Shown here one piece after another: positions 1-7,063 of a stretch of DNA of 15,826 nt. The position numbers and the translations under genes were made by a program. The stretch is taken from contig JAUXUZ010000277.1 in NCBI GenBank assembly GCA_030680655.1, forward strand, positions 1-15,826, given 5' to 3'. The stretch's first letter is position 1. Each line of letters starts with the position of its first letter. The notes beneath the pieces were generated by a model, which was not told the origin of the DNA, did not search any database, and saw nothing but the letters and a program-made list of their open reading frames with translations. Source of the stretch: Phycisphaerales bacterium (GTDB taxonomy: Bacteria; Planctomycetota; Phycisphaerae; Phycisphaerales; UBA1924).

Positions 1-48
1 GGGGGGGGGGGGGGTGGGGTGGGGGGGGGGGGGGGGGGGGGGGGGGGG
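1..48. repeat. Poly-G tract at window edge
   Basis: The first 48 bases are G apart from two T's (positions 15 and 20). Nothing else in the window resembles it. A G homopolymer of this length at the extreme end of a sequence is typical of a sequencing or assembly artefact at a contig end (two-colour chemistry calls missing signal as G). A genuine G-quadruplex-like tract cannot be excluded from the sequence alone. Confidence 0.85.
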
Positions 49-182
49 TTCAGTAACCTCTTGATTTCCTCCAAGATTTGGAAAGCGCGCGAAAGAGTGG
101 TCACTCGGCCGGTGGCTCGGAGGTGACGGGGTGCCTGGGGCCGCGCATCTATGCAGTGGGTCTGGTGGTTCTCAGTTCATAC

Positions 183-187
183 GGAGG
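183..187 (+). promoter_or_regulatory. Shine-Dalgarno site that sets the start of the small exported protein
   Basis: GGAGG lies 5 bases before the ATG at 193 (8 before the adjacent ATG at 196). The in-frame ATG at 151 has no such site, and starting there would put 14 extra residues ahead of the hydrophobic signal segment. The start is therefore placed at 193. Confidence 0.7.
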
Positions 188-192
188 CGACG

Positions 193-693
193 ATGATGCG
201 AATCTCATGGGCGGTTGTCTGGTGCGGCGTTGTTGGTGCAGCGCTGGCGGGCGCGTGTGAAGAGTCTCCGACTGCTCCAGCGCCCTCTGCACCGGGTGCT
301 GGTGCGGGCGGGGGGGCGGTCGATTGGTCGAAGGTGAAGGGAGCGGATGTGTCGGTTTCGGTCGATGCGCTCACGCGCATCTGCCGCCTGGCGGACATCT
401 ATCACAAGGGGGCGACCAGAACGATCACGCTGGTGTACGCCGGCGCGGAAGCGACCGATGCCACGGGTCGGTCGTACCGTCTCTCGCAGGAGGAGTGGAA
501 GGGGATCACCGCGATGGCGGCGTCTTCGCCGGGCGGGAAGGCGGCGGGGCGGGCGATGCCGGCGAACGCGCGGAACTATGGCGATGGCCTGGGTGGTGCG
601 GCCCGCTTTGCCTACGAGGTCGAGGCGGGCGACGGACCCGGAACGCTCGTTCTGACGGTCGTCAAGCCGCTGGGAGGCGAGTCACGCGGGTGA
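193..693 (+). CDS. Small exported protein, possible lipoprotein, function unknown
   Basis: Encodes 166 residues. I do not recognise the family. The N-terminus has an Arg followed by a hydrophobic stretch (about residues 4-21) ending ALAGAC, with Cys22 as a possible lipid-attachment residue. The -3 position is Ala rather than the usual Leu, so this is a weak lipobox and ordinary signal peptidase I cleavage is also possible. Residues 23-42 are a Pro/Ala/Gly-rich linker. The remainder (about 43-166) looks like a compact folded domain with alternating hydrophobic strands (TITLVYAG near 72-79, GTLVLTVVKP near the C-terminus). The start at 193 is supported by GGAGG 5 bases upstream. No terminator with a U-tract follows. 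The gene converges with the thioredoxin gene about 360 bases away. Real coding is likely; function cannot be assigned. Confidence 0.65.
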   Translation: MMRISWAVVWCGVVGAALAGACEESPTAPAPSAPGAGAGGGAVDWSKVKGADVSVSVDALTRICRLADIYHKGATRTITLVYAGAEATDATGRSYRLSQEEWKGITAMAASSPGGKAAGRAMPANARNYGDGLGGAARFAYEVEAGDGPGTLVLTVVKPLGGESRG

Positions 694-999
694 AGTGCCC
701 GCACGCTTCGAATTTCGCGTTTGCGCCCTTCTTTCCCTTGCTCCTCCCCCTTCTCTCCTCTATCCGCCCCCCCTCTTTTCTCCATCTTCCTCTCCGCTTC
801 TCCGCGGCTCCGCGTTCCTGCCTTCCTCGGAGTGCCGGGGTGTGACGTGGGCATTGGTTGGGCGTTGCGGTGGGGTTGAGGTTCAGCGAAGAGCCTTCGG
901 CTCGCCACTCAGCTTCCGGCCTTTGTGCGCTCCGCTCCCAAAGGCACGGCCCATGCCGGTCGGGCCTCTGTTGATCTGGCACCCGCACGGGATTGAAAA
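694..999. other. Gene-free interval with pyrimidine-rich tract
   Basis: No convincing reading frame is seen on either strand between the converging genes. Positions about 725-800 on the + strand are almost entirely C and T, with only scattered purines. Further along there are short imperfect inverted repeats, for example GCCTTTG at 919-925 pairing with CAAAGGC at 939-945 across a 13-base loop, with no T-run after it. These look like ordinary intergenic structure; no RNA family is recognised. Confidence 0.6.
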
Positions 1000-1025
1000 C
1001 GCCCCGCGCGGTAAGGCGCGGGGCG
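991..1025 (-). terminator. Intrinsic terminator of the TlpA-type thioredoxin gene
   Basis: A perfect 10-bp inverted repeat, CGCCCCGCGC at 1000-1009 and GCGCGGGGCG at 1016-1025, encloses a 6-base loop (1010-1015). Read on the minus strand, the stem is followed at once by TTTTCAATC (999-991), a short U-run. It lies 32 bases beyond the stop codon of the minus-strand gene ending at 1058. Stem, loop size, T-run and position all fit a Rho-independent terminator. Confidence 0.85.
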
Positions 1026-1057
1026 TGGCGGGGAATTGTTCGAGGGGATCGGCCTGC

Positions 1058-2470
1058 TTACTTGGCGGCGGGGGCGGGCGTGGCGGGGTTGAGCTTCTCG
1101 TTGATCAACTTGCTGAGGTGCTCTTCTTCGCCGGGGCCGAAGCCGACGCCGATGTGCACGACCTTGCCTTCTTGATCGATGAGGATGAGCGTGGGGATGC
1201 CCGAGATGCCGTACGACTTGGCGAGCTCATCACCGGCGAGGAGGTTGAGGTAGGTGTACCCCTTCTTCTTCATGTAAGCGGGGCCGGCGGCCGGGGACGA
1301 CTCCCAGGTGTTGACGCCGATGATGGAGACGGGCTTGTCCTTGAAGGCGTCGGCGATCTTCTGGATGCTCGGCATCGCCTGCGTGCACGGCCCGCACCAG
1401 GTGGCCCAGAAGTCAAGCAGCACGATGCGGCCCTTGAAGTCGGCGAGCTTGTGCGCCTTGCCGGAGTCATCCTTGAGGTTGAAGTCCAGCGCGGCATCGC
1501 CGGCCTTGACGGTCATCTGCGGGCCACCCTCTTCGACGGTGACGGTGCGCGTCTTGTAGCCTTCGGGGGCCTTGAGCACGAACGTCTCGGCGGAGGGTGA
1601 GCTGTTGACCTTGAGGTCGGTGTAGGTCTGGGAGATCGTCTGCTTGCGGCCGGCGTCAGCGCCGGTCATCTCCATGGTGACCTCGGTGCGGCGGGGGTAG
1701 TTGTCAGCGCCCAGCGAAAGGCGCAGGGTCTCAACGAGCGTGCGCTCGCCGGCGGCGCCGTCGCCACCCTCATCCATCGAGGGGAACTTGATGTGCCGCA
1801 CCTGGCGGACGGTGGTGACCTTCACGCCGCCGATGGTGGTGCTGCCGGGCTCACCCTCGATGACCTGCTCAACCAGGATGGGGTTCATGCGTCCCATGCG
1901 GTCGAAGCGCTGGTCCATGTACCACATGGGCAGGAGCATGCCTTCTTCACCTTCGGGGAAGGCAGCGCCGTCGGCGGCGGCGGTCTCGGTCATTTCCTTG
2001 TTCGCCGGGTCGATGGCGCGAACGGTGGTGCCATCGAAGGCGAACGTGCGGCCGGTGGTGGGGGTGGCGGGAGCGGGGGGCGTAGCAGCGGGTGCGCCCG
2101 CCGCAGCAGGGGCCGCGAGCTCGATGCGCCAGTGGCCCAGCGGCATGGCGGCATCGCTGAAGATCGCGACGACGGTGCCCTTGACGGTGGTGTCGCCCGC
2201 GAAGGCGCTGGACATGACCGACTCGACGGTGGCGCTGGCATCCTTGGCGGCTTTGCCCGCGGCCTTGGCCTTGTTGATGAGCTCAGCGGCCTCTTTGGAG
2301 ATGACCGAGGGCGCAGGGCTGTCCTTGGCGGCGGGGACGGCCGGGGCGGCGGGGGTGGGGGTGGTGGGGGAAACGGGGGGGGTGGGTGTAGCGGGCTGGG
2401 CGATAGCGGCGGTGGCGAGGGCCAGGCCGACGGTGCCGCCGAGGTGAGCGAGGGTGTGCGTGAGGGTCAT
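1058..2470 (-). CDS. Exported TlpA/ResA-type thioredoxin-fold protein with large N-terminal domain
   Basis: Encodes 470 residues. Residues 1-24 form a signal peptide ending AIAQ, followed by a Pro/Thr/Ala-rich linker (about 25-54). Residues about 60-305 form a beta-rich domain resembling lipoprotein-carrier-type (LolA-like) folds; that resemblance is tentative. The C-terminal domain (about 321-460) is clearly TlpA/ResA-like: WCGPC with redox cysteines at 359 and 362, preceded by FWAT, and the cis-proline loop GIPT with Pro426. Such proteins carry out thiol-disulfide exchange outside the cytoplasm, often reducing cytochrome or other substrate disulfides. The start is supported by TAGGAA 6 bases upstream. 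The glycosyltransferase gene lies 126 bases upstream on the same strand, so cotranscription is possible, and a strong terminator follows the stop. The substrate cannot be told from the sequence. Confidence 0.9.
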   Translation of the reverse strand: MTLTHTLAHLGGTVGLALATAAIAQPATPTPPVSPTTPTPAAPAVPAAKDSPAPSVISKEAAELINKAKAAGKAAKDASATVESVMSSAFAGDTTVKGTVVAIFSDAAMPLGHWRIELAAPAAAGAPAATPPAPATPTTGRTFAFDGTTVRAIDPANKEMTETAAADGAAFPEGEEGMLLPMWYMDQRFDRMGRMNPILVEQVIEGEPGSTTIGGVKVTTVRQVRHIKFPSMDEGGDGAAGERTLVETLRLSLGADNYPRRTEVTMEMTGADAGRKQTISQTYTDLKVNSSPSAETFVLKAPEGYKTRTVTVEEGGPQMTVKAGDAALDFNLKDDSGKAHKLADFKGRIVLLDFWATWCGPCTQAMPSIQKIADAFKDKPVSIIGVNTWESSPAAGPAYMKKKGYTYLNLLAGDELAKSYGISGIPTLILIDQEGKVVHIGVGFGPGEEEHLSKLINEKLNPATPAPAAK

Positions 2471-2596
2471 CGGGCGTTCCTATGGCCGCCAGGGCCTCCG
2501 CACAAGCGGGTGCAGCTGGGGGGAATGGGGGGTCGCGGATGGTACGGGGGAGGGTCGCCTGGCGTTCGCTGTTCGCAGTGCGATTCGTGGGCGGTG

Positions 2597-3331
2597 TTAA
2601 CTGAAGAGGTTGTACTTGAGGATGCACCCGACCGCGGCGAGGCCGTCGTGCCAGGTGATCTTCTTGCCCTCGGCGTAGGTGCGCCCGGCGTAGGAGACGG
2701 CGACCTCGTAGATGCGGATGGTGCGGTCGTGCGGCGTGGTGCGCGCGAGCTTGGCGATCAACTCGGGCTCGATGCCGAAGCGCTCTTCCTCGAGCCTGAG
2801 CTGGAGGGCGACGGGGCGTGTGAAGGCCTTGGAGCAGCACTCGATGTCGGTGAGGTTGAGGTTGGTGAAGATGTTGGAGAGGGTAGTGATGGCCTTGTTG
2901 GCGACGCTGTGCCAGAAGTAGAGCACGCGGTGGGTGTCGCCGAGGAAGCGCGAGCCGATCACGGCGTCGGCGCGGCCGTCGATAATCGGCGTGAGGAGGC
3001 GCGCGTGGTCGGTGGGGTCGTACTCAAGGTCGGCATCGTGGATGATGAAGATGTCGCCGGCGAGCTCGATGGCGGCGGTGAGGGCGGTGCGGACGGCGGC
3101 CCCCTTGCCGCGGTTGGCCTCGTGGCGGATGGTGTGCAGATGGGGGGCCAGCGCGGCATCGCCGCGCAGGGCGGCGATGGCGGCGGCTGTGCCGTCGCTG
3201 GAGCCGTCGTCAACAAGCACGGCGGTGCGGCGGGCGATGCCGGTGGGGAGGGGCGTGCTCAGCAGCCGGCGCACCGACTCGTCGAGGGTGCGCTGCTCGT
3301 TGTAGATGGGGATGAGGACGACCAGGTGCAT
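2597..3331 (-). CDS. Family 2 glycosyltransferase (polyprenyl-phosphate glycosyl transferase type)
   Basis: Encodes 244 residues, the size of a single GT-A domain with no membrane segments. Diagnostic motifs: the N-terminal strand VVLIPIYNE (4-12), DDGSSDGT (41-48) for nucleotide-sugar binding, NRGKGAA (73-79), the metal-binding DADLEYDP (99-106), and a C-terminal LTDIECCSKAF segment typical of the dolichyl-phosphate-mannose-synthase-like group. Such enzymes transfer a sugar from a nucleotide donor to a polyprenyl phosphate at the cytoplasmic face of the membrane; donor and acceptor here are unknown. The start at the first Met fits the family N-terminus, but no Shine-Dalgarno site is visible; the upstream bases are pyrimidine-rich. 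The FHA gene ends 59 bases upstream on the same strand, suggesting a shared transcript. Family assignment is firm, substrate open. Confidence 0.9.
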   Translation of the reverse strand: MHLVVLIPIYNEQRTLDESVRRLLSTPLPTGIARRTAVLVDDGSSDGTAAAIAALRGDAALAPHLHTIRHEANRGKGAAVRTALTAAIELAGDIFIIHDADLEYDPTDHARLLTPIIDGRADAVIGSRFLGDTHRVLYFWHSVANKAITTLSNIFTNLNLTDIECCSKAFTRPVALQLRLEEERFGIEPELIAKLARTTPHDRTIRIYEVAVSYAGRTYAEGKKITWHDGLAAVGCILKYNLFS

Positions 3332-3390
3332 GAGAAAAGAAGCGGCGGGGGGCGGTTGCGGGCCCGGGGATGGGCCGCGGGGCGTTTGGG

Positions 3391-3906
3391 CTACTTGTCG
3401 TCGTCGCCGATCTCAAGGTCCTTGAGGAGGTCGTCGAGGCCATCATCCTTCTTCGCGCCGCCCATCGGCTTGAGCGACTTGCCCTTGGGCGAAGAGCCGG
3501 GGACCTCCTTGGGCAGGCCGGGGAAGTCGTCATCCTCGCCGGTGAGCGCATCATCCATGCTGACCATGCCCGCGGCGTAGCAGTCCTTGGCGTCGATCTG
3601 GGCCGGGTAGCCGTCGATGCGGACGACGAAGACCACCCCGCCGACGGTGAGCAGGTCGCCGGGGGAGAGTTCGCGGTCCTTCACTTTGGCGCCGTTGACG
3701 TAGGTGCCGTTGGCCGAGCCGAGGTCCTTGACCACCAGCTCCTCATCGTCGATGGAGAGCTCGCAGTGCTTGCGGCTCACGGAGGGGAGCGGGATGCGCA
3801 GGCGGGCCGCCTCGTCGCGCCCGATGATGATGTTCGCCTTGTCGAAGGGGAACTCGCGGCTTGTGCCGTCGGCTTTGACCATGACCAGCGAGATCTTCAC
3901 GGGCAT
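3391..3906 (-). CDS. FHA-domain protein
   Basis: Encodes 171 residues. Residues about 5-95 form a forkhead-associated domain with GRD (29-31), SVSRKHC (42-48) and the GSANGTYVNG loop (63-72), the conserved phosphothreonine-binding positions. The domain should bind phosphorylated proteins, pointing to Ser/Thr kinase signalling, although no kinase gene is in the window. The tail (about 120-171) is polar and very acidic, ending in DLEIGDDDK, and is probably flexible. Start choice is uncertain. The ATG at 3906 has AGGAA only 3 bases upstream, whereas the GTG at codon 3 (3900) has the same site at a normal 7-base spacing and would remove just two residues. It is the first of three same-strand genes, followed by a glycosyltransferase and a thioredoxin, and is divergent from hemW. 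Confidence 0.9.
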   Translation of the reverse strand: MPVKISLVMVKADGTSREFPFDKANIIIGRDEAARLRIPLPSVSRKHCELSIDDEELVVKDLGSANGTYVNGAKVKDRELSPGDLLTVGGVVFVVRIDGYPAQIDAKDCYAAGMVSMDDALTGEDDDFPGLPKEVPGSSPKGKSLKPMGGAKKDDGLDDLLKDLEIGDDDK

Positions 3907-4019
3907 CTTCCTTTCGCGCAGCGCTCACTGGCCGTTCCGAGCGGGCGGGGTTGGCGCTGTGCTTCATTTCCACGGGAGACTTGTCGAGGCCCATCGTACT
4001 GTCCGAGCGGCAAGAATAG

Positions 4020-4036
4020 CCGTTCGGCTGGAACGG
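4020..4036. repeat. Short inverted repeat in the FHA/hemW divergent region
   Basis: CCGTTC (4020-4025) and GAACGG (4031-4036) form a perfect 6-bp inverted repeat around a 5-base spacer, in the 179-base region between the diverging FHA and hemW genes. It could be an operator or a 5' leader hairpin of hemW. No convincing -35/-10 pair was found beside it. Confidence 0.3.
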
Positions 4037-4085
4037 ACGGTGCCCCCCGGAGCGGGGTGGAAGCGGGGGAGCGGGGGACGCGTGT

Positions 4086-5408
4086 ATGGCCAATGGAGCG
4101 GTCAACCTGACGGTGGGGGGCGTAGCGGGGGTCGCCGTGCGCGCTGCGCAGGTTCTCCCTGCGCCGGACCCGTCGCGGCCGGTGCGGTCGCTGTACATCC
4201 ACACGCCGTTCTGCTCGCACAAGTGCCACTACTGCGACTTCTACTCGTTTGTAGATGATGGGAAGGGAGGCAGGGACCTGCAGGAGGCGTTCGTCGATCG
4301 GCTGATCGCCGAGCTGCGGGCGCTGGCGCCGTGGGCGCGGGGTGCACCGCTGCGGACGGTGTTCATCGGCGGCGGCACGCCGAGCCTGTTGCGCATGGAG
4401 CTGTGGGAACGGCTGCTGGCGGTGATCGAGGGGGAGTTTGATCTGAGCGGGATTCGGGAGACGGGCGCAGCAACGGTGGTCGGTGATGGGTGGGGGCTCC
4501 CCGAGTTCACCGTTGAGTGCAACCCCGAGAGCACGACCGCCGAACTGGGGGCCGTGCTCAAGGCGGGCGGTGTGACGCGGGTGAGCATGGGGGCGCAGAG
4601 CTTTGTGCCGCGGCATCTCAAGACGCTGGAGCGCACGCACAACCCAGACAACGTCGAGCGCGGGCTCGAGGCGGTGCGGGCGGCGGGTATCGGGCGGCAG
4701 TCGGTGGACCTGATCTACGCGATTCCGGGGCAGACGCTGGGGGAGTGGGAGAGTGACCTGGACCGCGCGCTCGCGCTGAGGACGACGCATCTTTCGTGCT
4801 ACAACCTGACCTACGAGCCACAGACGCAGATGACAGCGCGGATGAAGCGCGGCGAGTTTGTGCCGGTGGAAGAGGAGCTTGAAGCGGCAATGTTCGAGGC
4901 GACCACACGGGCGCTGGAGGCGAAGGGGCTCAAGCGGTACGAGGTGAGCAACTACGCGGTGCCTGCGGGCGAGGGTGGGCCCGGCATGGAGAGCCGGCAC
5001 AACCTGGCGTACTGGCTGCAGGAAGACTGGCTGGCTGCGGGCCCCAGCGCGAGCGGGCACATCCGCGGGGTGCGGACGAAGAACGTGGGCAACATCCGCA
5101 TGTACCTGGAGGGCGAAGGGACGAGCCTGCTGAGCGATCACGAGCCGGCAGATGCGGTGCGCGCGGTGCGCGAGCGGCTGATGACGGGCGTGCGTCTGGC
5201 GAGAGGGGTGGAAGCGGCGGAGCTGCTGGAAATGGCGGAGCAGGTCTCGCCAGGGTCGGGCGAGCGTCTGGCACGCACGGTGGCCGAGCTGCAAGGGGAC
5301 GGGCTCCTGGCGCACGACGGCGCTCGCTGGCGCGTGAAGGGTGAGCGCGGCTGGCTGGTTGCTGATTGGATCGCCAAGCGTCTGATGGGGGCGGTCGGTT
5401 CGGCCTGA
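4086..5408 (+). CDS. hemW: Heme chaperone HemW (radical SAM, coproporphyrinogen dehydrogenase-like)
   Basis: Encodes 440 residues. The radical SAM cluster motif is CSHKCHYCDF, with Cys43, Cys47 and Cys50 binding the 4Fe-4S cluster. Phe52 stands where true HemN oxidases have a fourth cysteine, which marks HemW rather than coproporphyrinogen oxidase. Other family signatures are GGGTPS (95-100), ECNPE near 144-148, YAIPGQT near 211-217 and HNLAYW (305-310). HemW binds heme and delivers it to apoproteins in the cytoplasm; many databases call it an oxygen-independent coproporphyrinogen III oxidase. The product has about 34 residues before SLYIHTPFC, where many HemW proteins have only a few. GGGGGA lies about 8 bases before the ATG and supports this start, but GTG codons at 4137 or 4182 are alternatives. 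It converges on the pseudouridine synthase gene with 7 bases between stops. Confidence 0.9.
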   Translation: MANGAVNLTVGGVAGVAVRAAQVLPAPDPSRPVRSLYIHTPFCSHKCHYCDFYSFVDDGKGGRDLQEAFVDRLIAELRALAPWARGAPLRTVFIGGGTPSLLRMELWERLLAVIEGEFDLSGIRETGAATVVGDGWGLPEFTVECNPESTTAELGAVLKAGGVTRVSMGAQSFVPRHLKTLERTHNPDNVERGLEAVRAAGIGRQSVDLIYAIPGQTLGEWESDLDRALALRTTHLSCYNLTYEPQTQMTARMKRGEFVPVEEELEAAMFEATTRALEAKGLKRYEVSNYAVPAGEGGPGMESRHNLAYWLQEDWLAAGPSASGHIRGVRTKNVGNIRMYLEGEGTSLLSDHEPADAVRAVRERLMTGVRLARGVEAAELLEMAEQVSPGSGERLARTVAELQGDGLLAHDGARWRVKGERGWLVADWIAKRLMGAVGSA

Positions 5409-5415
5409 GCGCCGA

Positions 5416-6195
5416 CTATTCGGCGGGTGGTCCCTCGGGCTTCAGGGCGTCGTCAGGGCGCTTCAGCTTCAGCTTGGTCAGCAGCGAGCGGAGGTCCTTG
5501 GGGAAGGGCGTTTGCGCGTCGATGGGCTCGCCGGAGATCGGGTGGGTGAAGGCGAGCCGGTGAGAGTGGAGCGCCAGGCGCGGGCCAAGCTTGCGGATGG
5601 CCGGCGGCGCATAGAGGTCGTCGCCGATGATGGGGCAGCCGATGGTGGCCAGGTGAACGCGCACCTGGTGCAGGCGACCAGTGAGGGGGCGGGCCTCGAT
5701 CAGCGCGGCCCCTTCGTGCGGGCCGCTGGTCGCCGTGCTGAGCACGCGATAAGCGGTCTGGGCGGGCTTGCCCTTGGCGCTGATCTTGGAGAGCTTCTGC
5801 TCGGTATAGTCGCGCGGCAGCGTCTCGAGCAGCGGCTTGTTGATCAGGCCGGTGGGTGTGCTGGGTGACTTGTTGGTGACGGCCCAGTAGAACTTGCGGA
5901 CGGTGCGCGCTTCGAACTGCTCGCGCAGGCCGTCGTAGGCACCGGGTGTGAGGGCGACGACCAGGATGCCGCTGGTGAAGCGGTCAAGCCGGTGGAGAAG
6001 CCCGAAGTCGCGCGGAGCGCCGAGCTTCTGCAGCTGTTTGGCGTAGCGGTCAAAGAGCCCGTTGAGGAGTGAGTCGCTGTCGTGCCCCTTGCCGGGCTGG
6101 GTGACGATGCCCGCCCGCTTGGCGATGACGATCAGGTCTTTGTCCTCAAAGAGCGTGGTCCAGGTGATCGTGGGGTTGGGCGTGACAGAGAGCAA
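5416..6195 (-). CDS. RluA-family RNA pseudouridine synthase
   Basis: Encodes 259 residues. The catalytic motif HRLDR is at 68-72, with Asp71 as the expected nucleophile, followed by FTSGILVVA. The later RPLTGRLHQVRVHLA segment and the PIIGDDLY motif are characteristic of RluA-type synthases. No S4 RNA-binding domain precedes the catalytic domain; the protein opens with LFEDKDLIVIAKRAG, the usual first strand of the catalytic fold. It isomerises uridine to pseudouridine in rRNA or tRNA; the target site cannot be deduced. The start codon is a TTG: there is no ATG in the N-terminal region, and AGGA lies 10 bases upstream, overlapping the pgl stop codon 12 bases away. This suggests expression linked to pgl. 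It converges with hemW. Confidence 0.88.
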   Translation of the reverse strand: MLSVTPNPTITWTTLFEDKDLIVIAKRAGIVTQPGKGHDSDSLLNGLFDRYAKQLQKLGAPRDFGLLHRLDRFTSGILVVALTPGAYDGLREQFEARTVRKFYWAVTNKSPSTPTGLINKPLLETLPRDYTEQKLSKISAKGKPAQTAYRVLSTATSGPHEGAALIEARPLTGRLHQVRVHLATIGCPIIGDDLYAPPAIRKLGPRLALHSHRLAFTHPISGEPIDAQTPFPKDLRSLLTKLKLKRPDDALKPEGPPAE

Positions 6196-6207
6196 AGTAG
6201 AAAAGTC

Positions 6208-7011
6208 CTAGCGCGGGCAGGCGTCGGCGTCGAGGTACCAGCGGAGTTCGCCGGCCTTCGGCTTGATGGAGAGGATGGGCAGTTCGTCGGCGACGGATGT
6301 GGCGGGGTCGCCCCCGGCGGTCGCCGCCGCGACCCTGGCGATCGTGGCGCGTTTCGCTTCACCGGTGACGAGCACGCAGACCATGCGTGACGCGTTGATG
6401 AGGTGCTGGGTCATCGTGACGCGGTCTGGCGGGGTGACCTCCGGGCCGCTGTTGATCAGCACCATGCGCGGTGGAGTCGAGCCGTCGCGCAGGGCACGCG
6501 AGCGTGGGAAGAGGCTCGCGGTGTGCCCGTCGCCGCCCATGCCGAGGATGACGCAGTCGAGCCGGTCCTGCCCCTTCTCGCGCCACTCGAGCGACTCGCG
6601 GAGGGCCTGCTCGTAGTGCGTGTCGGCGTCGTCGCGGGTGGCGAGGATGGGGTGGACCTGGTCCTTTGGAATGTCCGAGTGCTCGACGATGATCTCGTGG
6701 ATCTGCTGGTAGTTGCTGCGGGCATCGTCAAAGGGAACACGGCGCTCGTCGACGATCCACAGGTGCGTCTTCCGCCAGTTCAAGGCGCGGTAGTCGGGGT
6801 CGAACATCAGCAGTTGGTAGAGCGGCAGCGGTGTGCCGCCGCCGGAGAGGGCGATGTGAAAGTCGCCGAACTGGCGGATGCAGGCCGCGGCCTGCGAGAC
6901 GACATCGGTGGCGAGCGCGTCGCAGGTATCCCCCGCGTCTGGACGAACGACCACCTTGCCCGGCAGTCGGGGTGCGGCGGGCGGGCGGTGGACTTCGAAC
7001 GGCTCGGGCAT
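6208..7011 (-). CDS. pgl: 6-phosphogluconolactonase
   Basis: Encodes 267 residues, the normal size for the family. Signatures: ALSGGGTP (54-61, sugar phosphate binding), VDERRVPFDDARSN (87-100), and GMGGDGHTASLFP (157-169), which carries the catalytic His. It hydrolyses 6-phosphogluconolactone to 6-phosphogluconate in the cytosol, directly after the reaction of Zwf, encoded about 2.9 kb upstream on the same strand. The open frame runs up to 7161, overlapping the preceding gene, so the start must be chosen. The ATG at 7011 gives a family-like length but has no Shine-Dalgarno site; instead TATCCT sits exactly 6 bases upstream, as in leaderless genes. The ATG at 7050, with GGGGA very close by, is the alternative. 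The pseudouridine synthase gene follows after 12 bases. Confidence 0.93.
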   Translation of the reverse strand: MPEPFEVHRPPAAPRLPGKVVVRPDAGDTCDALATDVVSQAAACIRQFGDFHIALSGGGTPLPLYQLLMFDPDYRALNWRKTHLWIVDERRVPFDDARSNYQQIHEIIVEHSDIPKDQVHPILATRDDADTHYEQALRESLEWREKGQDRLDCVILGMGGDGHTASLFPRSRALRDGSTPPRMVLINSGPEVTPPDRVTMTQHLINASRMVCVLVTGEAKRATIARVAAATAGGDPATSVADELPILSIKPKAGELRWYLDADACPR

Positions 7012-7017
7012 CACAGC

Positions 7018-7023
7018 AGGATA
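7018..7023 (-). promoter_or_regulatory. Candidate -10 element for leaderless pgl
   Basis: On the minus strand the hexamer TATCCT is followed by exactly 6 bases (GCTGTG) and then the pgl ATG at 7011. A transcript from this -10 element would begin at or next to the start codon. No recognisable -35 hexamer lies 16-18 bases further upstream and no Shine-Dalgarno site is present. The same arrangement occurs before thiE and the M16 peptidase gene. Confidence 0.4.
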
Positions 7024-7063
7024 CGCAGAGCGAGGCTGCGCCCACTGCATCGTCCCCGGCTGC

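Noticed and set aside
1793..3580. 595-codon open frame on the + strand
   Set aside because: It lies antisense to the thioredoxin, glycosyltransferase and FHA genes, all with clear family motifs. Its translation is low-complexity Gly/Asp/Val-rich, as expected for a GC-rich shadow.
3897..5315. 472-codon open frame on the - strand opposite hemW
   Set aside because: It is antisense to hemW; the product is dominated by Arg, Pro, His and Leu with no recognisable domain.
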